Assembly (NCBI RefSeq): GCF_014199195.1
Contig: NZ_JACIJE010000001.1
Location: 248,001 to 312,000, forward strand
DNA length: 64,000 bases
Direction of reading: 5' to 3'
From: Neoroseomonas alkaliterrae
GTDB lineage: Bacteria; Pseudomonadota; Alphaproteobacteria; Acetobacterales; Acetobacteraceae
In this document: positions 15,388-23,957 of the stretch, one piece after another
Layout of the letters: every line of letters begins with the position of its first letter
How positions within the stretch are numbered: position 1 is the stretch's first letter
Translations under genes and position numbers: made by a program
Notes under the pieces: model-generated
What the model was told of the DNA's origin: nothing
Seen by the model: only the letters and a program-made list of their open reading frames with translations
Database searches by the model: none

Positions 15388-16325
15388 GCGCGGCCGCACC
15401 CGTGGCGCGGCGGCAGGTGGTGCTGGTGACCGGCCTCTCGGGCGCGGGCAAGGCCTCGATCCTGAGGGTGCTCGAGGATCTCTCCTACGAGACGGTGGAC
15501 AACCCGCCGCTCGGCATCCTGGAGGCGCTGGTCGGAGACGGGCGCGAGCCGCTGGCCGCCGGGGTGGACAGCCGCACCCGGGATTTCGAGCCGGGCGCGG
15601 CCATCCGGCTGCTGGAAGGGCTGCGCCAGCGAGCCGACATCGCGGTGACGCTGGTCTTCGCCACCGCCGAGGAGGACGTGCTGCTGCGCCGCTTCACCGA
15701 GACGCGGCGGCGGCACCCGCTGGCGCCGGGCGGCCCCTTCGGCGCCAGCGTGTCGGAGGGCATCGCGCGGGAGGCGGCGCTGATGGCCCCGCTGCGCGAA
15801 GCCGCGGACATGGTGGTGGACACCTCCGACCTGCCGCTGCCGGAGCTGCGGCGGATGATCGAGCGGCGCTTCGGGATCGAGGGCGCGGCGGGGATGGGCG
15901 TCTCGGTCGTGTCCTTCTCCTATGCCCGCGGCCTGCCGCGGGAGGCGGACCTCGTCTTCGACCTGCGCTTCCTGCACAACCCGCACTATGTCGAGGCGCT
16001 TCGGCCGCTGACCGGCCGCGATGCGGGCGTTGCCGCCTATGTCGAGGCCGACCCCGACTTCCCCCCCTTCTGGCGCTGCATGACCGGAATGCTGGAACGT
16101 CTCTTGCCGCGTTACGTCCAGGAGGGGAAAAAGTATCTCACGATTGCGCTCGGCTGCACCGGCGGCAGGCACCGTTCGGTGCTGGCGGCGGAACGGCTGG
16201 CGCACCATCTCCAAACCCAAGGCTGGCGCGTGGAACTGTTCCACCGCGAGCTGATGGCCGGCGCGGCGGGGGCGCGCGCCGCCGGCCGCGAAGCGGGGCG
16301 GGAGGCCCTGACGCAGGCATCATGA
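15384..16325 (+). CDS. rapZ: RNase adapter/nucleotide-binding protein RapZ
   Basis: 313 residues. The N-terminal P-loop reads TGLSGAGKASILR (G17 to S25): the residue after the lysine is Ala where Walker A normally has Ser/Thr, with Ser one place later. The Walker B-like and YETVDNPP blocks, DTSDL, the SFSYARGLPREADLVFDLRF block and the C-terminal ALGCTGGRHRSV are all RapZ hallmarks. In enterobacteria RapZ guides RNase E to a small RNA controlling glucosamine-6-phosphate synthase; in Alphaproteobacteria its job is not settled. Coupling to hprK (ATGA) and to the EIIA gene (ATGA) is typical. The altered P-loop may change nucleotide binding. Confidence 0.92.
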   Translation: MSAAAPVARRQVVLVTGLSGAGKASILRVLEDLSYETVDNPPLGILEALVGDGREPLAAGVDSRTRDFEPGAAIRLLEGLRQRADIAVTLVFATAEEDVLLRRFTETRRRHPLAPGGPFGASVSEGIAREAALMAPLREAADMVVDTSDLPLPELRRMIERRFGIEGAAGMGVSVVSFSYARGLPREADLVFDLRFLHNPHYVEALRPLTGRDAGVAAYVEADPDFPPFWRCMTGMLERLLPRYVQEGKKYLTIALGCTGGRHRSVLAAERLAHHLQTQGWRVELFHRELMAGAAGARAAGREAGREALTQAS

Positions 16326-16765
16326 TCGGCATGGTTCTGGTCACCCATGGGCGGCTGGCCGAGGAGCTGCGGCACGCCATGGAACATGTGGTGGGCCCGC
16401 AGCAGGCCGTCGCGACGGTGTGCATCGGCCCCGACGACGCGCTCGAGGTGACGCGGGCCGAGATCGGGCGGTCCATCGCCGCGGTGGACCAGGGCGACGG
16501 CGTGGTGGTGCTGACCGACATGTTCGGCGGCACGCCCTCCAACCTCGCGATGCAGATGGCGACGGGGGACCGGCCGGTGGAGGTGCTGGCCGGGGTCAAC
16601 CTGCCGCTGCTGGTCAAGCTCGCCAAGCTGCGCGGCACCGAACCGCTCGCGGAAGCGGTGGACCATGCCGTGGCCGCCGGGCGAAAATACATCGCAAGCG
16701 GCCGCGAGGTCGCCGCCGGCGCCGCGGTGGTGCCGCCCGCCGCGGGGAGGAGGAACGGCGCTTGA
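16322..16765 (+). CDS. PTS EIIA component, mannose family
   Basis: 147 residues. The domain starts at MIGMVLVTHGRLAEEL, with H9 as the predicted phosphorylated histidine, and VVVLTDMFGGTPSNLA is the family signature. In this operon it would accept phosphate from HPr. No sugar-specific EIIB or EIIC gene is nearby, so it is likely a regulatory output rather than part of a transporter. The C-terminal tail after about residue 125 is Ala/Gly-rich and probably unstructured. Its start overlaps the rapZ stop (ATGA) and its stop overlaps the HPr start (TTGA). Confidence 0.9.
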   Translation: MIGMVLVTHGRLAEELRHAMEHVVGPQQAVATVCIGPDDALEVTRAEIGRSIAAVDQGDGVVVLTDMFGGTPSNLAMQMATGDRPVEVLAGVNLPLLVKLAKLRGTEPLAEAVDHAVAAGRKYIASGREVAAGAAVVPPAAGRRNGA

Positions 16766-17124
16766 ACGAATGGCCCGACGAGCCCGGCGCCAAGGTGGCC
16801 GGCGAGGGCGCGCCGGCCGCCCCGGAATGCGGCTGCGACCCCGGGGATTCGGGGATGGTGCTGCGCCGGACGGTGACGATCCGCAATTCCCGCGGGCTGC
16901 ATGCGCGCGCCGCGGCCAAGCTCGTTTCCACGGCCGAGCGCTTCTCCGCCTGCGTCAATGTCGTGCGCAACGGCGAGAGCGTGCCGGCCTGCTCGATCAT
17001 GGGGCTGATGATGCTCGGCGCGGGCCAGGGGGCCGAGATCACCATCGAGGCCGAGGGCTGGGACGCCAAGGAGGCGCTCGAGGCTGTCGCCGGCCTGGTC
17101 GAGGCCGGCTTCCATGAAGACTGA
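16762..17124 (+). CDS. HPr family phosphocarrier protein with N-terminal extension
   Basis: The HPr fold covers the last 89 residues, from MVLRRTVTIRN. The EI-phosphorylated histidine lies in RGLHARAAAKLV (H16 of that core) and the HprK target serine in ACSIMGLMML (S47 of that core). I placed the start at the TTG at 16762, giving 120 residues with a Cys-containing acidic leader, because a strong site (GGAGGAGGA, about seven bases) precedes it and it overlaps the EIIA stop (TTGA). The ATG at 16855 is the alternative and would give a standard-length HPr. The last 11 bases overlap the EI gene. Confidence 0.88.
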   Translation: MNEWPDEPGAKVAGEGAPAAPECGCDPGDSGMVLRRTVTIRNSRGLHARAAAKLVSTAERFSACVNVVRNGESVPACSIMGLMMLGAGQGAEITIEAEGWDAKEALEAVAGLVEAGFHED

Positions 17125-18955
17125 GGCCGGCAGGACCGAGGCCGCGAAGGGCAAGGGCAAGGCGCGGCCGCGCGAGGTCGCGGTCGCGGGCATCCCCGTC
17201 TCCCCCGGGGTTGCGATCGGGCCGGTCTTCGACACCACCGACCCGCCGGCGGAGGCGCCGCGCCGCGCCATCGAGGCCGGCGAGGTCGAGCAGGAGAAGC
17301 AGAAGCTCGCCGGCGCCATCGCCTTCTCCCGCAAGCAGGTGGCCAAGCTCAAGACGCGCATCGCCGTGCTGCCCGAGGAGGCGCAGGAGGAGATCGCGCC
17401 GCTGCTCGACGCGCATCTGATGATGCTCGGCAATTCGCGCCTGATCCGCGGCGCGCGCAAGCGCATCGAGACCGAGCTGCTGGGCGCCGAGACGGCGGTG
17501 GGCGACGAGGCGGAGGCGATCGCCACCGCGATCGTCGCGCTCAAGGACGACGACAAGGCGGGGCTGGCCCGCCGCGCGGGCGAGGTGCGCGACATCGCGC
17601 GCCGGCTGGTGCGCAACCTGACCGCCACCCCCTTCCGCAGCCTCAAGGACCTGCCCGAGGGCTGCATCCTGGTGGCCGAGGAACTCACCCCGGCCGATGC
17701 CGCGCTGCTCGACCCCGCGCGCGTGGCCGGCGTGGCGACCGAGGAAGGCGGGGCGGACGGGCACACCGCGATCATGCTGCGCGCGCTCGGGATCCCGGCC
17801 GTGCTCGGCGCGCATGGGCTGACCGAGGCGGCGAAGCGCGGCGACCCGGCGGTGCTGGACGGCGCGGCCGGCGTGGTCACGCTGCACCCGAGCGCGGCGA
17901 CGCTCGCCGCGGCGAAGGACCGCCTCGCCGCCTTCGCGAAGGAACGGGCGAAGCTGTCCAAGCTGCGCCGCCTGCCCGCCGAGACGACCGATGGCGAGCA
18001 GGTGGAGCTGCAGGCCAATCTCGAGATCCCGCAGGAACTGCCGCTGATCGCCCAGGCCGGCGCGATGGGCATCGGCCTGCTGCGCACCGAGTTCCTGTTC
18101 ATGAACCGCGAGGACCTGCCGGACGAGGAAGCGCAGGTCGAGGCCTACACCCAGATCGTCGAGGCGATGGAAGGCCAGCCCGTGACCATCCGCGTGCTCG
18201 ACTGGGGCGGCGAGAAGGACATGGAGGCGCTGGCCGAGGGCGTGGCGCCGGTCCATGCCGGGGGCAATCCGGCACTCGGGCTGCGTGGCTTGCGGATGCT
18301 GCTGAAGCGGCCCGAGCTGCTCGAGGTGCAGTTCGCCGCCGTGCTGCGCGTCGCCGCCGCCGCGGGGGATGGCGACGTGCGACTGCTGCTGCCGATGGTG
18401 ACGGTGCCCGAGGAGGTGCGCGCCGCGCGCGAGATCTACGAGCGCGTCGCGCGGCGCCTGCGCCGGCGCGGGGAAAAGCTGCCCGAGAAGCTGCCGCTGC
18501 TCGGCGCGATGATCGAGACGCCGGGCGCGGCGCTGGCCGCCGACGCGATCGCGCTGGAGGCGGATTTCTTCGCCATCGGCACCAACGACCTCGCGATGTA
18601 CACGCTCGCGGTGGACCGCGGGGAGGCGGAGGTCGCGCATCTCTACGACCCGCTGCACCCGGCCGTGCTGCGGCTGGTGCAGTTCGCGACCGAGGCCGCG
18701 CTCCGGCTGCGCATGCCCGTCTCGGTCTGCGGGGAGATGGCGGGCAATCCGCAGCTCACGCCGCTGCTGCTCGGCATCGGGCTGCGCACCTTCTCCATGA
18801 ACGCGAGCGCCATCCCGCGCGTGAAGCAGGCGGTGCGCGCGCTCGACATCGGCGATTGCGCGCGTTTCGCGCGGCGGGTGATGGAGCAGTCCGACCCGGC
18901 GCGCATCCGCGAGCTGGTGGCGGGCTTCGCGGAAGGCGTGACGGAGCGGGCCTAG
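17114..18955 (+). CDS. ptsP: Phosphoenolpyruvate-protein phosphotransferase, PTS enzyme I
   Basis: 613 residues, so PtsI-like in size and without the N-terminal GAF domain of EI-Ntr. H217 in GGADGHTAIMLRALGIPAV is the phosphorylated histidine. The PEP-binding barrel has LLRTEFLFM and NPALGLRG, DFFAIGTNDLAMYTLAVDR, and C539 in SVCGEMAG, the proton donor. It starts the chain PEP to EI to HPr to EIIA. The N-terminal 20 residues are a Lys-rich leader. It overlaps the HPr gene by 11 bases and ends the operon. With no permease in sight the chain is probably regulatory. Confidence 0.93.
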   Translation: MKTEAGRTEAAKGKGKARPREVAVAGIPVSPGVAIGPVFDTTDPPAEAPRRAIEAGEVEQEKQKLAGAIAFSRKQVAKLKTRIAVLPEEAQEEIAPLLDAHLMMLGNSRLIRGARKRIETELLGAETAVGDEAEAIATAIVALKDDDKAGLARRAGEVRDIARRLVRNLTATPFRSLKDLPEGCILVAEELTPADAALLDPARVAGVATEEGGADGHTAIMLRALGIPAVLGAHGLTEAAKRGDPAVLDGAAGVVTLHPSAATLAAAKDRLAAFAKERAKLSKLRRLPAETTDGEQVELQANLEIPQELPLIAQAGAMGIGLLRTEFLFMNREDLPDEEAQVEAYTQIVEAMEGQPVTIRVLDWGGEKDMEALAEGVAPVHAGGNPALGLRGLRMLLKRPELLEVQFAAVLRVAAAAGDGDVRLLLPMVTVPEEVRAAREIYERVARRLRRRGEKLPEKLPLLGAMIETPGAALAADAIALEADFFAIGTNDLAMYTLAVDRGEAEVAHLYDPLHPAVLRLVQFATEAALRLRMPVSVCGEMAGNPQLTPLLLGIGLRTFSMNASAIPRVKQAVRALDIGDCARFARRVMEQSDPARIRELVAGFAEGVTERA

Positions 18956-19062
18956 GCCGCACCGCGGCCCGCGAGCGGGCGCCGCATTCCGGCCCCCTTC
19001 CCGCGCCGGGGAAGACACGCGCCGGGCGCAGCGTTCTCCTCCGCACGGAGGAGATACCCGCC

Positions 19063-19341
19063 ATGAGCCCCTTCCCACGCCTCGTGATCCTGGCCACCGC
19101 GATGATCCTGGCGCCGCCACCGGCCGTGGCGGGCAGCCAGTCCTCGGATTCCTCCTCGAACTGCTCGAACGGGCGCTGCACCCGGGTGGACCGCTACACC
19201 GTCGAGGACCGCCACGGGCGGCGCGGCTGGGTGCGGGAACAGCGCTGGCGCGAGGATGGGTGGCGGCCGCCCTCGCTGCGCGGCTGGGAATGGCACGAGC
19301 CGCGCAGCCGCGGCTGGCGGCGCTGGCGCGAGGATGACTGA
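19063..19341 (+). CDS. Small secreted Trp/Arg-rich protein, unknown function
   Basis: 92 residues behind a strong ribosome-binding site (CGGAGGAG). Residues 1-23 are a signal peptide (hydrophobic core LVILATAMILAPPPAVAG). The mature part opens with a Ser-rich stretch with two Cys (SSNCSNGRC) and then becomes strikingly rich in Trp and Arg (RGWVREQRWREDGWRPP, RSRGWRRWREDD), a highly basic periplasmic or extracellular peptide. I do not recognise a family. It follows the PTS operon by 107 bases and precedes another small secreted gene. Confidence 0.6.
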   Translation: MSPFPRLVILATAMILAPPPAVAGSQSSDSSSNCSNGRCTRVDRYTVEDRHGRRGWVREQRWREDGWRPPSLRGWEWHEPRSRGWRRWREDD

Positions 19342-19568
19342 CGCCTGCGGTCGCGCCCGCCGGAACGGAAGCGCGCGCAGCGGGCGGCGATGCGGCCGGT
19401 CCCTGCTCCGCCGGCCATGAGAGCCGCCGCGCTCGTCCCTCGCGCCGCTGCGAAACGCTTCATGTCGGCCCGGCCCCGGGCGCGCCATGCCATGCGGGCG
19501 CCATGGTTGCGCCCCGCCCTCGCCCGATGCGCGGGCAAGGCTGACCATGCCGAAGGAACAGGACCGCC

Positions 19569-19757
19569 ATGCGCTCGATCCGCCGCGCCGCCGTGACCGG
19601 ACTTTTCGCCATGTGGCTGGCGCCGCTGCCGGCGCCCGCCGCCGACGCCGGCGGGGTCTGCTGCAGCGATCGCGCGCCCCGGGCCGAGCGGGCCGTCGCG
19701 GAGCGCGTGCGCGAGGGGCAGGACGAGGCCAGCCGGGACACGCGCGAGGAGGGCTGA
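19569..19757 (+). CDS. Small secreted protein, unknown function
   Basis: 62 residues. Signal peptide 1-24 (TGLFAMWLAPLPAPAA). The mature part is about 38 residues, with an adjacent Cys pair (GGVCCSD) and then a charged, helical-looking tail rich in Arg, Glu and Ala (RAERAVAERVREGQDEASRD). A GAAGGAACAGG site precedes the ATG. It could be a tiny envelope protein; no homologue is recognised. The 227 bases before it show nothing identifiable. Confidence 0.45.
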   Translation: MRSIRRAAVTGLFAMWLAPLPAPAADAGGVCCSDRAPRAERAVAERVREGQDEASRDTREEG

Positions 19758-19782
19758 GCGCCTTCCGGCGCCGCCCGGGCGC

Positions 19783-19798
19783 ATAAAGATATCCTTAT
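19783..19798. promoter_or_regulatory. Operator-like palindrome upstream of ahcY
   Basis: ATAAAGAT / ATCCTTAT, a 16-bp inverted repeat with one mismatch, the only AT-rich island in the 122-base gap, 82 bases before the ahcY start. It resembles palindromes reported upstream of methionine-cycle genes in Proteobacteria that are bound by ArsR-family regulators responding to S-adenosylhomocysteine; assigning this site to such a regulator is inference. Confidence 0.5.
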
Positions 19799-19879
19799 GA
19801 GTCGCGGTAGTCTCTGGCCTCGGCCGGAGCGGCGTGCTACCCGCCCGCCCATCCCATGGGTGAGAGAGTGAGAGAGCGC

Positions 19880-21286
19880 ATGTCCGCTGCCGCCGCCGAC
19901 TACGTCGTGAAGGATCTGTCCCTGGCCGGCTGGGGCCGGAAGGAAATCTCGATGGCCGAGGACGAGATGCCCGGCCTGATGGCGGTGCGCGCCGAATACG
20001 GCCCCTCGCAGCCGCTCAAGGGCGCGCGCATCGCTGGCTGCCTGCACATGACCATCCAGACCGCGGTGCTGATCGAGACGCTGAAGCATCTCGGCGCCGA
20101 TGTCCGCTGGTCGTCCTGCAACATCTTCTCGACCCAGGACCACGCGGCGGCCGCGATCGCGGCGACCGGCACGCCGGTCTTCGCGGTGAAGGGGGAGACG
20201 CTGCCGGAATACTGGCAGTACGTGAAGCGCACCCTGGAATGGGGCGATGGCGGCACGCCGAACGTGCTGCTGGATGACGGCGGCGACATGACGCTGCTGG
20301 TCCATCTCGGCCTGCGCGCCGAACAGGGCGACACCGCCTTCCTCGACAAGCCGACAAACGAGGAGGAGGAGGTCTTCTTCGCCCTCATCAAGGATTGCCT
20401 GAAGACCAAGCCGGGCTGGTTCGCGACGCTGGCGAAGAACATCGTCGGCGTCTCGGAGGAGACGACGACGGGCGTGCACCGCCTCTACACCATGGCGAAG
20501 GAGGGCAGGCTGCTCTTCCCCGCCATCAACGTGAACGATTCCGTCACCAAGTCGAAGTTCGACAACCTCTACGGCTGCCGCGAATCGCTGGTGGACGCGA
20601 TCCGCCGCGGCACCGACGTGATGATGGCCGGCAAGGTCGCGATGGTCTGCGGCTTCGGCGACGTGGGCAAGGGCTCGGCCGCCTCGCTGCGCAATGCCGG
20701 CTGCCGCGTGATGGTCAGCGAGGTCGATCCGATCTGCGCGCTGCAGGCAGCGATGGAAGGCTACCAGGTGGTGACGATGGAGCAGGCCGCGCCGGTGGCC
20801 GACATCTTCGTCACCGCGACCGGCAATGTGGACGTGATCACCGTGGACCACATGCGCGCGATGAAGCACCGCGCCATCGTGTGCAACATCGGTCACTTCG
20901 ACAGCGAGATCCAGGTTGCCGCCCTGCGCAACTTCAAGTGGGACAACGTCAAGCCGCAGGTGGACGAGATCGAGTTCCCCGACGGCAAGCGCATCATCCT
21001 GCTGAGCGAGGGGCGGCTGGTGAACCTCGGCAATGCGACGGGCCACCCCTCCTTCGTGATGTCGGCCTCCTTCACCAACCAGACGCTCGCGCAGATCGAG
21101 CTCTGGACCAACCCGGGCAAGTACGAGAAGAAGGTCTACGTGCTGCCCAAGCACCTGGACGAGAAGGTGGCCTCGCTGCATCTCGCCAAGGTGGGCGCGA
21201 CGCTGACGAAGATGACCCAGGCGCAGGCGGACTATATCGGCGTCTCGCCGCAGGGGCCGTTCAAGGCGGAGCAGTACCGCTACTGA
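19880..21286 (+). CDS. ahcY: Adenosylhomocysteinase
   Basis: 468 residues. It hydrolyses S-adenosylhomocysteine to adenosine and homocysteine, keeping methyltransferases from product inhibition. The substrate domain ([31 protein letters not shown]) and the NAD-binding [10 protein letters not shown] near residue 258 are perfect. The C-terminal KAEQYRY that reaches into the partner active site is present. The ATG at 19880 is chosen because it has a purine-rich upstream region; an in-frame ATG 24 bases earlier has none. It is monocistronic with a palindromic operator-like site upstream and a shared terminator with convergent purH downstream. Confidence 0.96.
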   Translation: MSAAAADYVVKDLSLAGWGRKEISMAEDEMPGLMAVRAEYGPSQPLKGARIAGCLHMTIQTAVLIETLKHLGADVRWSSCNIFSTQDHAAAAIAATGTPVFAVKGETLPEYWQYVKRTLEWGDGGTPNVLLDDGGDMTLLVHLGLRAEQGDTAFLDKPTNEEEEVFFALIKDCLKTKPGWFATLAKNIVGVSEETTTGVHRLYTMAKEGRLLFPAINVNDSVTKSKFDNLYGCRESLVDAIRRGTDVMMAGKVAMVCGFGDVGKGSAASLRNAGCRVMVSEVDPICALQAAMEGYQVVTMEQAAPVADIFVTATGNVDVITVDHMRAMKHRAIVCNIGHFDSEIQVAALRNFKWDNVKPQVDEIEFPDGKRIILLSEGRLVNLGNATGHPSFVMSASFTNQTLAQIELWTNPGKYEKKVYVLPKHLDEKVASLHLAKVGATLTKMTQAQADYIGVSPQGPFKAEQYRY

Positions 21287-21292
21287 GGAAGC

Positions 21293-21314
21293 CGGGGGAG
21301 GCGCTCCTCCCCCG
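21293..21314. terminator. Bidirectional stem-loop between ahcY and purH
   Basis: Perfect 9-bp stem (CGGGGGAGG / CCTCCCCCG) with a four-base loop, 6 bases after the ahcY stop and 17 bases after the purH stop. There is no real U-tract. Its position in the 45-base convergent gap argues for shared termination. Confidence 0.6.
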
Positions 21315-21331
21315 CCTTGACCAGGCCGGGA

Positions 21332-22909
21332 TCAGTGCCGGAAGTGGCGCATCCCGGTGAACACCATGGCAAGCCCCGCCTTGTCGGCGGCGGCGATCAC
21401 CTCGGCGTCGCGCATCGAGCCGCCCGGCTGGATCACCGCCGTCGCCCCGGCCGAGGCCGCGATCTCGAGCCCGTCGGCGAAGGGGAAGAAGGCGTCCGAG
21501 GCGACGACGCTGCCATGGGCGAGCGGCTCGGCAAGGCCCGCCGCCTTCGCCGCGGCCTCGGACTTCCAGGCGGCGATGCGGCTGCTCTCCGCCCGGTTCA
21601 TCTGGCCCGCGCCGATGCCAACGGTCGCGAGGCCCTTGGCATAGACGATCGCATTCGACTTCACGTGCTTGCAGACGCGGAAGGCGAAGAGCAGGTCGGC
21701 CATCTCGGCCCGCGAGGGGGCCCGCTGCGTGACGACCTTCAGCGTTTCCTCCGTCACCTGCCCGTCGTCGCGCGACTGCACCAGCAGCCCGCCCGCGACG
21801 GATTTCAGCGCACGCCCCGGCGCCGCCGGGTCGGGCAGGCCGCCGGCGAGCAGCAGGCGCAGGTTCTTCTTGCGCGCGAAGATGGCCTTCGCCTCCTCGT
21901 CGGCATCGGGGGCGATGACGACCTCGGTGAAGATGGCGGTGATCTTCTCCGCCGCCGCGGCATCGAGCCGGCGGTTGGCCGCGACGATGCCGCCGAAGGC
22001 CGAGACGGGGTCGCACAGCAGCGCCTTGTCCCAGGCCTCCGCGAGGCTGCCCGCGATGGCCACGCCGCAGGGATTGGCGTGCTTGACGATCACGATGGCC
22101 GGGCGGTCGAACTCGGCCACGCATTCATAGGCGGCGTCGGTGTCGTTGATGTTGTTGTAGGACAGTTCCTTGCCCTGCACCTGCACCGCCGTCGCGACGC
22201 CGGGCCGGTTGCTGCCGTCCACGTAGAAGGCGGCGATCTGGTGCGGGTTCTCGCCATAGCGCAGCGACTGGCGGCGGCGGCCATGGACCGGCAGCACGTC
22301 GGGCAGCGGGTCGCCCTCGCGCGCGGCAAACCAGGCTGCGATCGCCGCGTCATAGGCCGCGGTGCGGGCATAGGCCGCGGCGGCGAGGCGGCGCCGCGTG
22401 CCGAGGCTGACCCCGCCCGTGGCGCGGATCTCATCGCCCACGGTGGCGAAGTGCGCGGCCTCGGTCAGCACCGCGACATGGGCGTGGTTCTTGGCCGCCG
22501 AGCGGATCATGGCGGGGCCGCCGATGTCGATGTTCTCGATGCAGTCCTCCTCCGCCGCGCCGGAGGCGACCGTCGCCTCGAAGGGGTAGAGGTTGACCGC
22601 CACGAGGTCGATCGGCGCGATGCCGTGCGCCTGCATCTGCGCCAGGTGCCCGGGCAGGTCGCGGCGGCCGAGGATGCCGCCATGGACCTGCGGCACCAGC
22701 GTCTTGACGCGGCCGTCCAGGATTTCGGGGAAGCCCGTATGCTCCGAGACGTCCTTCACCGGCACCCCGGCCTCGCGCAGCGCGCGGGCGGTGCCGCCGG
22801 TGGAGAGGATCTCGGTCCCCCGCTCCACCAGCAGCCGGCCGAAGGCGACGAGGCCGGTCTTGTCGGAGACGGAGAGGAGGGCGCGGCGGATGGGAAGCAG
22901 GTCGGTCAT
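21332..22909 (-). CDS. purH: Bifunctional AICAR formyltransferase/IMP cyclohydrolase
   Basis: 525 residues. The N-terminal IMP cyclohydrolase domain starts at [16 protein letters not shown] and includes [14 protein letters not shown] and HGGILGRRD. The C-terminal transformylase domain has the catalytic Lys-His pair in [11 protein letters not shown] and [15 protein letters not shown]. Together they catalyse the last two steps of purine synthesis, giving IMP. The start at 22909 gives the expected N-terminus MTDLLPIRR. It is the last gene of the leftward set trpB-trpA-purH (62 bases after trpA). Confidence 0.96.
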   Translation of the reverse strand: MTDLLPIRRALLSVSDKTGLVAFGRLLVERGTEILSTGGTARALREAGVPVKDVSEHTGFPEILDGRVKTLVPQVHGGILGRRDLPGHLAQMQAHGIAPIDLVAVNLYPFEATVASGAAEEDCIENIDIGGPAMIRSAAKNHAHVAVLTEAAHFATVGDEIRATGGVSLGTRRRLAAAAYARTAAYDAAIAAWFAAREGDPLPDVLPVHGRRRQSLRYGENPHQIAAFYVDGSNRPGVATAVQVQGKELSYNNINDTDAAYECVAEFDRPAIVIVKHANPCGVAIAGSLAEAWDKALLCDPVSAFGGIVAANRRLDAAAAEKITAIFTEVVIAPDADEEAKAIFARKKNLRLLLAGGLPDPAAPGRALKSVAGGLLVQSRDDGQVTEETLKVVTQRAPSRAEMADLLFAFRVCKHVKSNAIVYAKGLATVGIGAGQMNRAESSRIAAWKSEAAAKAAGLAEPLAHGSVVASDAFFPFADGLEIAASAGATAVIQPGGSMRDAEVIAAADKAGLAMVFTGMRHFRH

Positions 22910-22971
22910 GGCGGCCGGGCCATAGACCCGGACGGCCACCCGCGCAACCGAGGCCCGCGCGCCGCCCCGGC

Positions 22972-23802
22972 TCAGGCCGGGGCGGTCACCGCGTGCACCG
23001 CCTCGGCCAGTTCGCGCACCTGGTCGAGCACCTTGCGCACGGCATCCGGCTTCGCGCGGCCCTGCTCGTCGAGGTTCGCGGCGAGGGTGTCGATCAGCGC
23101 CGAGGCCACCACCGCGCCATCGGCGATGCGCGCCGCCTCGGCCGCCTGCTCCGGCGTGCGCACGCCGAAGCCGATCGCGATCGGCAGGGCAGTGTGCCGG
23201 CGCACGCGCGGGATGGCGGCGGCCAGCGCCTCGGTCGTCGCGCTGCGCGTGCCGGTTATACCGGTGATGGCGACGTAGTAGACGAAGCCCGTGGTGGCGG
23301 CGAGCACGCGGGGCAGGCGCTCCTCGTCGGTGGTCGGCGCCACCAGGCGGATCAGGTCGAGGCCGTTGGCGCGCGCCGCCGGCTCGACCTCGTCGGCCTC
23401 CTCGGGCGGCACATCCACGATGATCAGCCCGTCCACGCCCGAGGCCGCGGCGTCCGTGCAGAAGCGCTCCACGCCGTAGGAGAGGATGGGGTTGTAGTAG
23501 CCCATCAGGATGATGGGCGTCGCGTCGTCCTCGCGGCGGAAGTCGCGCACCATGGCGAGCGTGCCGGCCAGCGTCGCCCCGGCCTTGAGCGCGCGCTGGC
23601 CGGCGCGCTGCACGGTCGGGCCGTCGGCCATGGGGTCGGTGAAGGGCACGCCGATCTCGATCAGGTCGGCGCCGGCGCGCGGGAAGCCGCGCAGCAGCGC
23701 CATCGAGGTGGCGGGGTCGGGGTCGTAGGCCTCGAGGAAGGGGATGAAGGCCTTGCGCCCTTCCTGCTTCAGCGCGGCGAAGCGCGCGGCGATCCTGGAC
23801 AT
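22972..23802 (-). CDS. trpA: Tryptophan synthase alpha subunit
   Basis: 276 residues. Catalytic E49 ([11 protein letters not shown]) and D60 (MADGPTVQ) are in place; the enzyme cleaves indole-glycerol phosphate to indole, which passes to Trp[11 protein letters not shown] and the phosphate-binding GFGVRTPEQ are also present. One oddity: the usual FLTAGDPD segment reads FLEAYDPD, replacing the Gly near the active-site loop. The 155-base gap after trpB is long for these normally coupled genes and is full of GC-rich inverted repeats. Confidence 0.95.
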   Translation of the reverse strand: MSRIAARFAALKQEGRKAFIPFLEAYDPDPATSMALLRGFPRAGADLIEIGVPFTDPMADGPTVQRAGQRALKAGATLAGTLAMVRDFRREDDATPIILMGYYNPILSYGVERFCTDAAASGVDGLIIVDVPPEEADEVEPAARANGLDLIRLVAPTTDEERLPRVLAATTGFVYYVAITGITGTRSATTEALAAAIPRVRRHTALPIAIGFGVRTPEQAAEAARIADGAVVASALIDTLAANLDEQGRAKPDAVRKVLDQVRELAEAVHAVTAPA

Positions 23803-23957
23803 GTGTCTGGGCCCTCAGACGGCGGGCGCCGGCCGTCCGGCCGGCGTGCCCTCGCGCCAGGCACGGGAGCGCCCGGCGCAACGGATGGTCGGGGCGCGGC
23901 CGCGCCGTGCGCTCCCGGCCCGCGCGGGGGCGCGGGCCGCATTGCCGGGGCGGCGCG

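Noticed and set aside
19799-19879. Possible SAH riboswitch in the ahcY leader
   Set aside because: SAH riboswitches do occur before ahcY, but I could not lay out the conserved core or the pseudoknot partners. Only the palindrome at 19783-19798 is supported.
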